NCBI GenBank assembly: GCA_030600745.1
Contig: JAUVLL010000149.1
Span: forward strand, 1-7,738
DNA: 7,738 nucleotides
Reading direction: 5' to 3'
From: Spirochaetaceae bacterium
GTDB taxonomy: Bacteria; Spirochaetota; Spirochaetia; B11-G9
The first letter of the stretch is position 1. Each line of letters starts with the position of its first letter. The translations under genes and the position numbers were made by a program. The notes beneath the pieces were generated by a model, which was not told the origin of the DNA, ran no database searches, and saw only the letters and a program-made list of their open reading frames with translations. Below, piece by piece: positions 1-6,200 of this stretch.

Positions 1-2
1 TG

Positions 3-212
3 GCAGTAACTTTTGTTCAGACAAGATTAACTCAGCCGCCGGATTCAGAAGATAAAAATCTAAACAGGGCATCATATTTAATTCCAGTATTAATATTTGT
101 GGTTCTCTACAAACTTCCATCAGGAGTTGTTCTCTATTGGATAAGCCAGACATCAGTATCCATAATCGAAAATTTTATTGTATCCAGGAATTTGGAAAGG
201 AGAGTGTCTTAA
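3..212 (+). CDS. yidC: YidC/Oxa1-family membrane protein insertase, C-terminal end (partial)
   Basis: Only the last 69 residues are present; the gene enters from the left edge in the frame starting at base 3 and stops at TAA 210-212. YidC/Oxa1 proteins insert and fold proteins in the cytoplasmic membrane, alone or with SecYEG. What is visible fits the family's last transmembrane segments: a TFVQTRLTQPP stretch, a hydrophobic helix (SYLIPVLIFVVLYKLP), the typical LPSGVVLYWISQ turn (family pattern P-x-G-x-x-LYW), a second helix and a basic tail ending RNLERRVS. It ends shortly after the last helix, as most YidC proteins do. No jag/khg gene follows, although that is the usual neighbour of yidC in many genomes, so this may be a paralogue or a locus where gene order has been broken. 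Family assignment is good; orthology to the main YidC cannot be judged from the fragment. Confidence 0.85.
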   Translation, partial: AVTFVQTRLTQPPDSEDKNLNRASYLIPVLIFVVLYKLPSGVVLYWISQTSVSIIENFIVSRNLERRVS

Positions 213-233
213 TCCAACGGTATTTACTCGATT

Positions 234-414
234 TTATTCTCTTTTTACGTAACCCCGGTTCTCCAGTCGTTGAACTATATTTGTAACTGTTGCATTGCTG
301 AGGGCTGATAAGTATATCATTACTGATATAAATATTTTCCAACTCAAACCTACCTGGGAGTAAATTGTACAAAACTATAATTAATATATAGCCGTAAAGT
401 CTCTTAAAAGGCAA
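234..414 (-). pseudogene. Remnant of a MarR/ROK-like winged-helix transcriptional regulator
   Basis: Read on the minus strand, bases 308 down to 237 encode a near-perfect winged-helix recognition segment, LSNATVTNIVQRLENRGY followed by VKRE and a TAA stop at 236-234. This closely fits the MarR-family pattern LS-x-ATVT-x-x-V-x-x-LE-x-RG-[YL]-V-x-R; ROK repressors have a similar element. Upstream, one frame over, lies LPFKRLYGYILIIVLYN followed by LLPGRFELENIYISND, which resembles the N-terminal dimerisation helix and the LTPGRFEL-type second helix of MarR proteins. Joining the parts needs a frameshift near 308-312 and a gap of a few residues. There is no ATG start (only TTG at 414-412), and the rest of the wing and the C-terminal dimerisation helix are missing. 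I infer a degraded gene. A programmed frameshift is unlikely given the missing C-terminus. Exact ends are uncertain. Confidence 0.5.
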
Positions 415-429
415 TAGAAATTATACTGT

Positions 430-478
430 AATATATTTAGAATTATAAATAAATATATATTAGAATACTAAATATATT
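430..478. repeat. 11-bp inverted repeat in a very AT-rich patch
   Basis: AATATATTTAG at 430-440 is the exact reverse complement of CTAAATATATT at 468-478, with a 27-base spacer that is itself almost all A/T. The right arm lies within a 12-bp perfect palindrome, TAAATATATTTA (469-480). The surroundings (about 415-510) contain very few G or C. It could form a weak hairpin or a bent, easily melted segment. With this composition, chance formation is quite possible, and no function is evident. Confidence 0.4.
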
Positions 479-587
479 TACAATAAAATCCAATATATAA
501 CAGGATTTTTTTAATTGCAATAAGTCCTCCATCAGCATCATTCAATACCAATGGATATTTCGTGTCAGGGTTAGATTTTATGATGAG
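468..587 (-). pseudogene. Unidentified coding-like fragment, no start codon
   Basis: The minus-strand frame from 587 down to a TAG at 470-468 is open for 39 codons and contains NPDTKYPLVLNDADGGLIA followed by IKKIL, which reads like real protein (balanced charges, amphipathic end, Gly-Gly turn) and unlike translated noise. It has no ATG, GTG or TTG start at its head, is closed by an in-frame TGA at 590-588 just upstream, and dissolves into AT-rich sequence at its C-terminal side. I do not recognise the family. A distant resemblance to the D-x-x-x-G-L-x-x-AI segment of some transposases or to a ROK-type LNDAD segment is too weak to call. It could be a chance open frame. Confidence 0.25.
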
Positions 588-600
588 TCAACGCGGGGTC

Positions 601-629
601 TTGCAATAAGTTAGAGTTGTAAGTATAAT
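601..629 (+). promoter_or_regulatory. Sigma70-type promoter for the transporter operon
   Basis: A -35 element TTGCAA (601-606; four of six consensus bases) is followed, after exactly 17 bp, by a perfect -10 element TATAAT (624-629). Transcription would start near 636. This is the best match in the intergenic region on the strand facing the transporter genes, and it predicts a leader of about 150 nt before the first start codon. A weaker alternative nearer the gene is TTGCAG (742-747) with TCTAAC (765-770), 17 bp apart, which would give a very short leader. Confidence 0.55.
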
Positions 630-771
630 GTTTTTAATATCTTTAGTACATAAATGACTCTACTGAAAAAAGGTAAATTAACTGCCTCTAAGTGTTTTCT
701 ACTGAATATAGAATGATCAATTTATAGTGAAAAATTAGTTTTTGCAGGGAGTCATAAATAATATTCTAACT

Positions 772-778
772 AAGGGAG
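772..778 (+). promoter_or_regulatory. Ribosome-binding site of the substrate-binding protein gene
   Basis: AAGGGAG lies six bases before the ATG at 785. It fixes this start over the in-frame internal ATG eight codons later, which would cut the signal peptide. Confidence 0.75.
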
Positions 779-784
779 TACGAT

Positions 785-2314
785 ATGAAAAAATTTACAG
801 TTCTTTTTATGACGGTTCTGTTTATCTTACCGTTTGTGAGTTTGTTTGCAGGTGGACAGAAGGACGCTGAAGGAACACAGCAGGAAGCTGAAGGAAAGAT
901 GATTATAAGGATTGCAGATCAGGTACCAAATCTTATAACGCCAGGTGTATGGGATGGCCAGGTTTTTTCCTTGAATTCCTCCATCTATGATTATCTTATT
1001 GAGATGGATGCTGAAACAGGAAAGTTAATTCCAGCACTAGCGACAGAATGGAGCAGTGAAGATGGAAAAGTCTGGACTTTTAAGCTTCGTAAAGGTGTTA
1101 AATTCCATAATGGTACAGTTTTTACTTCAGAAGATGTAAAATATACGATTGAAATGACACAGGATCCGGATATGGGGCATTTAAAAAAAGAAGATTTTGC
1201 CGTTGTAGAAAGTATCAGCACACCGGATGATTTTACTGTTATTATTAATTTGAAAGAAGTTTTACCTACATTTATGTATCAGATGACCGATTATCACATG
1301 GCAATACTTTCATCCGAATATGACTATGACAAGCTTGGAGAATCAGCACCAATGGGGACCGGTCCATTCATGCTTAAAAAGCTTATTCCGAAAGAATCTG
1401 CTTTACTGGTGAAAAATCCTGACTACTGGCAGCCGGGACTTCCAAAAGCTGATGAATTAAGGATATACTTTGTTCCTGATATTGATGCAAGTGTTTCAAT
1501 GCTCGAAGCTGGAGATGTTGATATCGTACCGCAGATTTCTCCCATTATTAAAAAAAGGCTTGAAGTTTCTGAGGGTTACAATGTTGTTTCTCCTTACCAG
1601 GAGCATAGGTATATCGCCATGGCTGCAGATAGAGAACCCTTTGACGACAACAATGTGCGGTTGGCGTTTAAATACTGTATGGATCCTGAAATACTGGGAA
1701 AGGCCTGTCAGGGTACCTTTGAAAAAGATATATACTACAATGAAACGCCTCTGCTGAATAAGCATGAACAGTATAAGGACATACCTTTCCGAGGGAGGAA
1801 TATCGAAAAAGCTAAAGAGCTTCTTGCAAAAGCAGGGTATCCGGACGGCTTAACTGTGAAATTTTATTACGCTTCTGATCATCCCTATGGAAATGAAATT
1901 GCCCAGACTCTAAAAGAAATTGCAGCACCCGCTGGATTTACTCTGGATCTTAAGGGATTTCCCAGGGATATCTATCTTTCCCAGTACTGGATGAACGAAC
2001 CTCTGCTCCTTACAGGATGGGGAGGACGGACCGATCCTTCAATGATGCTTACGCTGGCATATCACTCTAAAGGTCCATGGAATGAGTCTCACATGAATGA
2101 TCCGGAAGTTGATGATCTTATATCAAAGATAAAGAGTGAAATTGATGATCTACAGAGACAAAAATATTATGATAAACTTCAGGAAGTGTTCTTTGAACGC
2201 GGTACGGTTATTAATATTCAGGTTCCTTACCTGGTTGGTTTAAGTAATACAGTACAGGATTACCGTCAGCCGGTAACAATGATTACTCAGTTAAAGTATG
2301 CCTGCTTAAAATAG
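785..2314 (+). CDS. ABC transporter substrate-binding protein, family 5 (peptide/nickel/oligosaccharide type)
   Basis: This is the extracytoplasmic receptor (509 aa, normal for SBP_bac_5) that binds the solute and delivers it to the permeases encoded next. Residues 1-22 form a signal peptide: MKKF, a hydrophobic core, then a likely signal peptidase I site after SLFA, followed by GGQKDAEG. There is no lipobox cysteine, so it should be a free periplasmic protein. The mature chain shows the family's N-terminal signature at about 83-122 (PALATEW, DGKVWTFKLRKGVKFHNG, FTSEDVKYTIE), the MGTGPFMLKK turn at 190-199, NPDYW at 211-215, an EAGDVDIVPQ segment at 241-250, and the C-terminal GWGGRTDPSM / HMNDPEVDDLI region at 411-446. 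It heads the operon behind a good RBS. Family 5 proteins take peptides, nickel, opines, heme or oligosaccharides. Nothing visible here fixes the ligand, so I give no dpp/opp/nik symbol. Confidence 0.93.
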   Translation: MKKFTVLFMTVLFILPFVSLFAGGQKDAEGTQQEAEGKMIIRIADQVPNLITPGVWDGQVFSLNSSIYDYLIEMDAETGKLIPALATEWSSEDGKVWTFKLRKGVKFHNGTVFTSEDVKYTIEMTQDPDMGHLKKEDFAVVESISTPDDFTVIINLKEVLPTFMYQMTDYHMAILSSEYDYDKLGESAPMGTGPFMLKKLIPKESALLVKNPDYWQPGLPKADELRIYFVPDIDASVSMLEAGDVDIVPQISPIIKKRLEVSEGYNVVSPYQEHRYIAMAADREPFDDNNVRLAFKYCMDPEILGKACQGTFEKDIYYNETPLLNKHEQYKDIPFRGRNIEKAKELLAKAGYPDGLTVKFYYASDHPYGNEIAQTLKEIAAPAGFTLDLKGFPRDIYLSQYWMNEPLLLTGWGGRTDPSMMLTLAYHSKGPWNESHMNDPEVDDLISKIKSEIDDLQRQKYYDKLQEVFFERGTVINIQVPYLVGLSNTVQDYRQPVTMITQLKYACLK

Positions 2315-2322
2315 AATAACGA

Positions 2323-3288
2323 ATGAATTTCTTAATAAAGTTTTTGAAACGGCTGGGGTTTATGGTATTAACTCTGGCCGTTATGTCTTTTATTATTTTT
2401 GTTCTTGTAGAGATTATGCCGGGAGATGCTGCTCAGACTGTTCTGGGACAGAGTGCTACACCGGAATCCCTTGCAGCTCTTCGGGAATCAATGGGGCTTG
2501 ATGACCCGCTGTATATACGTTATGGACGCTGGGCGGGTGCATTTATCCATGGAGATCTTGGTGAATCACTTTACATGAGAGGTGTGCAGATAAACACCAT
2601 TTTCTGGAGAAAGGTAGGGCATTCAGTTATTCTTGCACTGACAGCACTTGTATTTTATGTTCCCCTTTCACTGTTTTTCGGTGTTCTTGCCGGAGTAAAA
2701 GCAGGAAAATTAACAGATTCGATAATCTCTTTTTTCGGGCTGGCTACAATGGCTCTTCCTGAATTCGTATCAGGTATTATACTTATTACTGTTTTTGCTA
2801 TTAAAATACCGCTTCTACCTATTACCAGCATAATCCCTATTGGGGAGACACTCTGGGAAAACCTGAATATTCTTGTTTTACCTGCTTTATCAATAACATT
2901 TGTAATGTTTGGCTATGTTTCCCGTATGCAGCGTTCGTCGATGATAACTGTAATGAATTCCGACTATATCAGAGCTGCTGTTCTTAAAGGCATGCCCCAG
3001 GGATACGTTATCTTTCGACATGCTCTTAAGAATGCTCTTCTGCCGACAATAACAATAATCGGTATGAACATGGGATGGCTTTTTGGGGGGCTGATAGTTG
3101 TGGAAACTCTTTTTGGTTTTCCGGGACTTGGTTCTCTGACTTTGTCTGCTATAAAAACCAGAGACGTCCCGCTGCTTGAAGCCAGTGTTCTTTTTATTAC
3201 TTTTATTTTTGTTATTTCCACTTTTATTACAGACATGATGTATGCCTTTCTGAATCCTCGTATTCGTTTTAAAAGGGGAGAAGTATGA
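2323..3288 (+). CDS. ABC transporter permease, DppB/OppB type
   Basis: This is the first of the two membrane subunits forming the import channel (321 aa, typical for DppB). Hydrophobic segments are at roughly 9-30, 99-122, 133-160, 183-200, 242-264 and 287-309, fitting six helices. Family hallmarks are EIMPGDAA (30-37), HGDLGES (76-82), and the coupling (EAA) loop DYIRAAVLKGMPQGYVIFRH from 214 to 233 with its invariant glycine at 223, followed by NALLPT and later ETLFGFPGLG (261-270). The gene starts 8 bases after the binding-protein stop. No convincing Shine-Dalgarno precedes ATG 2323 (the spacer is AATAACGA), so translation may rely on ribosomes finishing the upstream gene. The next in-frame ATG (codon 14) would delete the basic N-terminal anchor, so 2323 is preferred. 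Confidence 0.93.
   Translation: MNFLIKFLKRLGFMVLTLAVMSFIIFVLVEIMPGDAAQTVLGQSATPESLAALRESMGLDDPLYIRYGRWAGAFIHGDLGESLYMRGVQINTIFWRKVGHSVILALTALVFYVPLSLFFGVLAGVKAGKLTDSIISFFGLATMALPEFVSGIILITVFAIKIPLLPITSIIPIGETLWENLNILVLPALSITFVMFGYVSRMQRSSMITVMNSDYIRAAVLKGMPQGYVIFRHALKNALLPTITIIGMNMGWLFGGLIVVETLFGFPGLGSLTLSAIKTRDVPLLEASVLFITFIFVISTFITDMMYAFLNPRIRFKRGEV
3274..3280 (+). promoter_or_regulatory. Ribosome-binding site for the second permease
   Basis: AGGGGAG lies inside the last codons of the first permease gene, four bases before ATG 3285. The start overlaps the upstream stop as ATGA, so translation of the two permeases is probably coupled. Confidence 0.7.
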
Positions 3289-4115
3289 AAACTATGTTTC
3301 TTCTATTAAAAAGGAATCCCCTTGCTGTTTTGGGAATTGTGATACTTTTTATCTGGATTTTTGCTGCATTTTTTGGGCCTTCATTCCTCTCTTATACCTA
3401 CACAGAGATGGACATGGATCATCAGATGAGTTTGCCGGGAGAGTACAATCACTTACTGGGAACCGATGCTCTGGGTCGGGATGTTTTTGCAAGAATAATA
3501 TATGGGAGTCGGTCTATATTAACAGTTGCACTGATGACGAGTCTTTTTTCTTCTATAGCAGGTATACTTATTGGGTTTACTTCCGGTTATTTTGGCGGCC
3601 TGATTGATATGATCTTTCTTCGAATAATGGATATAGTTATGGCCATACCTCCTCTTGTTCTGGCAATGGTTGTATTGGGTATCCTTGGAGATTCCACTAT
3701 TTTCAGTCTTACACTGATAGTCTCAATAGCCTACACACCTGCTACGGCCAGAGTTGCCCGGGGTGCATTATTAAGCTGTAAAGGCAATGAATATGTTGAT
3801 GCCGCCCGGATAAGGAATGAATCCCATTTTTTTATTATGTTTGTGGAGATACTGCCAAATACAATTGGTCCGGTTATTGTTGAGATTACAGCACGTTTTG
3901 CATATTCAATAATGATGATAGCCTCTTTAGGCTTCCTTGGAGTTGGTCTTCAGCCGCCTACTCCGGACTGGGGGATGATGGTAATAGAGAATAAATCTAT
4001 TATAAAAACAGCTTCCTGGACGGTTCTATATCCTTCTCTTGCTATAGCATCGCTTGTTATCGCAGTATCACTATTTTCCGACTTTGTAAGCAAGGTAATG
4101 ATTCATGAAAAATAG
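3285..4115 (+). CDS. ABC transporter permease, DppC/OppC type, with atypical coupling loop
   Basis: This is the second channel subunit (276 aa, normal for DppC). An N-terminal helix (about 12-30) is followed by a short periplasmic loop containing the DppC signature HLLGTDALGRDVFARIIYG (56-74), then five more hydrophobic segments at about 80-100, 110-133, 138-155, 192-220 and 248-268. GFLGVGLQPPTPDWG (216-230) is the usual DppC C-terminal signature. The coupling loop is EYVDAARIRNESHFFIMF (169-186) and then VEILPN. The family normally has AAR-x-x-G and a His before ILPN. Here the glycine is Asn178 and the histidine is Glu188, while the rest of the loop is conserved. The gene overlaps the upstream permease by 4 nt and the downstream ATPase by 11 nt. 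The frame is intact, so I treat it as functional. Confidence 0.92.
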   Translation: MKTMFLLLKRNPLAVLGIVILFIWIFAAFFGPSFLSYTYTEMDMDHQMSLPGEYNHLLGTDALGRDVFARIIYGSRSILTVALMTSLFSSIAGILIGFTSGYFGGLIDMIFLRIMDIVMAIPPLVLAMVVLGILGDSTIFSLTLIVSIAYTPATARVARGALLSCKGNEYVDAARIRNESHFFIMFVEILPNTIGPVIVEITARFAYSIMMIASLGFLGVGLQPPTPDWGMMVIENKSIIKTASWTVLYPSLAIASLVIAVSLFSDFVSKVMIHEK

Positions 4116-6108
4116 ACCCATACTTGAAGTAAAAAACCTGGATGTTGTATATAAAACTTTAACGGATGAGATTGTAGCCCTTAAAGATATTAATCTACAG
4201 GTGGGGGAAAGGGAATCACTGGGGATAATTGGTGAATCGGGATGCGGAAAGAGTACTCTTTTTTATGCAATTATGGGTTATCTGCCGTCCAACGGAAACA
4301 GTACGGGAGAGATTTTCTTTAAAGGTGAGAACCTTCTGGAAAAAGGTCAGAAGGAGATGATGGAATATCGTGGAAATCGAATAGCAATGGTGTATCAGAA
4401 CCCATATTCATCATTAAATCCATCACTGACTATAGGATACCAGCTGGATGAAGTAACCATGTTTCACAGGAGGTTTTCCAGGAAAGAAGCCAGGAAAGTG
4501 AGTATACAGTCTCTGACAGATCTGCATCTGGGAGATGCTGCAGGTATTGTGCATCGCTATCCCCATCAGATCAGCGGAGGTATGCAGCAGCGAATATGTA
4601 TAGCAATGGCACTTTTATGCCGACCGGATCTATTAATTCTTGATGAACCAACGACAGCGCTGGATGTTACAACCGAGGCTGTTATTCTTGATATAATAGG
4701 GGAACTTAAAGAAAAGTATGATATGTCTCTTATTTATATTTCTCATGATATTGGTGTTGTAAACAAAGTATCGGACAGAATTGCTGTCATGTACCGTGGG
4801 GAAATAGTGGAAAAAGGTTCCCAGAATACCATATATCAGCATCCGGATCATCCTTATACAAGAGCTTTGATAAACTGTATGCCCCGGTCTGGTATAGTCA
4901 AGGAGGAAGTGCGCCTTAATACTATTCAAGGCTATGTTACCAGAAGAAGTGCCGCAGAAACTGGATGTCCGTATATAGCCAGGTGTGAAAAAAAGGCACA
5001 TGATTGTGAAAAAGGATATGGGTTAAAGGAAAATTCGCCACATCATTTTTCAGCCTGTACAAGGGCTTATGCAGTGGATGTGCCGGATAGAGAACGAACT
5101 GCTTTGAAAAAAGTTGAAGAGAACTATGATGAAGAAAAAAATATATTAAAAATAGAAAATCTTTACAAATACTATGGAAGACAGGGGAAAAAGATAAGGG
5201 CTCTGGATGGGGTGACAGTTTCCCTGGACAGGAATAATGTTCTTGGTGTTGTCGGTGAATCCGGATGCGGAAAGAGTACTATGGGTTTGACAGTAAGTGG
5301 TTTGCTTAAACCGACTAAGGGTAAACTGTTTTTTGACGGCATGGATATTTCTGTATCCTGGGAAAAAAGGACACCTGATACACTGCGGGGAATCCAGCTG
5401 ATATTTCAGAACCCCGGGAGAAGTCTTAATCCCTCTTTTACCATTGAAACAATTATCGGGCGTCCGATGAAAAAGCTGCTTGGAATAAAATCAAAGGTTG
5501 AACGCCGAAAGAGGATAATTGCTATTCTTAAAAAGGTTGATATTGGAGAGGAGTATCTTAACCGTAAGGCAACCCACCTGAGCGGCGGTGAGATGCAGAG
5601 AGTCGCTCTTGCCCGGGCTTTTTCTATCTCTCCGGATTTGCTTATCTGCGATGAGCCGACATCTGCTCTTGACGTTTCGGTGCAGGCCTCAGTTTTAAAT
5701 CTTCTTGGAGACCTTCAGCAGGAATCGGGTGCGGCATATATATTTATTTCTCATGATCTGAATATTATTAATTATTTTAGCGATTATATTATGGTAATGT
5801 ATCTGGGACGTGTCTGCGAATATGGCAGAAAAGATGAGGTAGTCGGCCCTCCCTATCATCCATACACGGAGGCACTTCTCTCTGCTGTTCCTGATGTTGA
5901 TCCTTCACTGAAAAAGAGGACTATACGTCTTGAAGGTTCCCCTCCAAACCCGACAAAAAAAATAGGTGGTTGTCCTTTTGCCGGCCGTTGTCACAGACAA
6001 ATCGGAGAAATTTGTATTAATGTGCCTCCACCAAGAGTAGAGTTTTCTGATACACATTTTGTATACTGTCATTTATCAAAGGAAGAAATGCAGGGTATTT
6101 CATCGTAG
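4105..6108 (+). CDS. Fused double ABC ATPase (DppD-DppF type)
   Basis: This single 667-aa chain carries both nucleotide-binding domains that power the importer on the cytoplasmic face. NBD1 (about 5-320) has Walker A GESGCGKST (43-51), Q-loop Gln98, signature ISGGMQQR (156-163), Walker B LLILDEPT with catalytic Glu181, D-loop ALDV, switch His214 and the HPYT motif (249-252). After a charged linker (about 322-346), NBD2 has Walker A at 384-392, Gln435, signature LSGGEMQR (492-499), Walker B LLICDEPT with Glu517, His550 and HPYT (585-588). Both halves look catalytically complete. Each ends in four cysteines (288, 294, 301, 318 and 623, 629, 637, 655), the pattern of the C-terminal [4Fe-4S] motif described for DppD-type ATPases. 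Separate genes are the commoner arrangement, but fusions such as GsiA and YejF are known. The start overlaps the permease gene by 11 nt, with only a weak AAGG upstream. Confidence 0.93.
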   Translation: MKNRPILEVKNLDVVYKTLTDEIVALKDINLQVGERESLGIIGESGCGKSTLFYAIMGYLPSNGNSTGEIFFKGENLLEKGQKEMMEYRGNRIAMVYQNPYSSLNPSLTIGYQLDEVTMFHRRFSRKEARKVSIQSLTDLHLGDAAGIVHRYPHQISGGMQQRICIAMALLCRPDLLILDEPTTALDVTTEAVILDIIGELKEKYDMSLIYISHDIGVVNKVSDRIAVMYRGEIVEKGSQNTIYQHPDHPYTRALINCMPRSGIVKEEVRLNTIQGYVTRRSAAETGCPYIARCEKKAHDCEKGYGLKENSPHHFSACTRAYAVDVPDRERTALKKVEENYDEEKNILKIENLYKYYGRQGKKIRALDGVTVSLDRNNVLGVVGESGCGKSTMGLTVSGLLKPTKGKLFFDGMDISVSWEKRTPDTLRGIQLIFQNPGRSLNPSFTIETIIGRPMKKLLGIKSKVERRKRIIAILKKVDIGEEYLNRKATHLSGGEMQRVALARAFSISPDLLICDEPTSALDVSVQASVLNLLGDLQQESGAAYIFISHDLNIINYFSDYIMVMYLGRVCEYGRKDEVVGPPYHPYTEALLSAVPDVDPSLKKRTIRLEGSPPNPTKKIGGCPFAGRCHRQIGEICINVPPPRVEFSDTHFVYCHLSKEEMQGISS

Positions 6109-6200
6109 CTGTTAGAAGAAGCAGCCTATCTTTAATGATTTGTTCTTTTATTATGGGTTATTTTTAAGGGGTAGATATACAAAATTTGATTTATAGATAG

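Larger units (their letters stand above)
213..784. other. 572-bp region without an intact gene
   Basis: No complete open frame with protein-like composition and a ribosome-binding site is present. It contains, in order, a minus-strand regulator remnant (234-414), a strongly AT-rich patch (about 415-510) with an 11-bp inverted repeat, an unassigned minus-strand coding-like fragment (468-587), a promoter (601-629) and the leader of the transporter operon (about 636-784). The two fragments point the same way and both are broken, so the region reads as a site of gene decay between yidC and the transporter operon. This is inference from translation by eye. Confidence 0.6.

Noticed and set aside
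636..784. Riboswitch in the transporter leader.
   Set aside because: No conserved riboswitch core, strong hairpin or terminator-antiterminator pair could be recognised by eye.
4633..5001. Minus-strand open frame of 122 codons inside the double ATPase gene.
   Set aside because: It is antisense to a strongly conserved ATPase domain and its translation has no coherent fold signature.
5100..5170. Possibility that the double ATPase is really two genes merged by a sequencing error at the linker.
   Set aside because: The linker is open without any stop, there is no SD-plus-ATG start for a separate second gene, and natural fusions of this type are known.
6109..6200. Possible terminator between the convergent ABC operon and mgtE, for example the pair TAGCTG / CAGCCTA near 6105-6128.
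   Set aside because: The stem is only four to six pairs with a bulge and is not followed by a proper T-run on either strand. No better hairpin is visible in the 92 bases, so no terminator is called.
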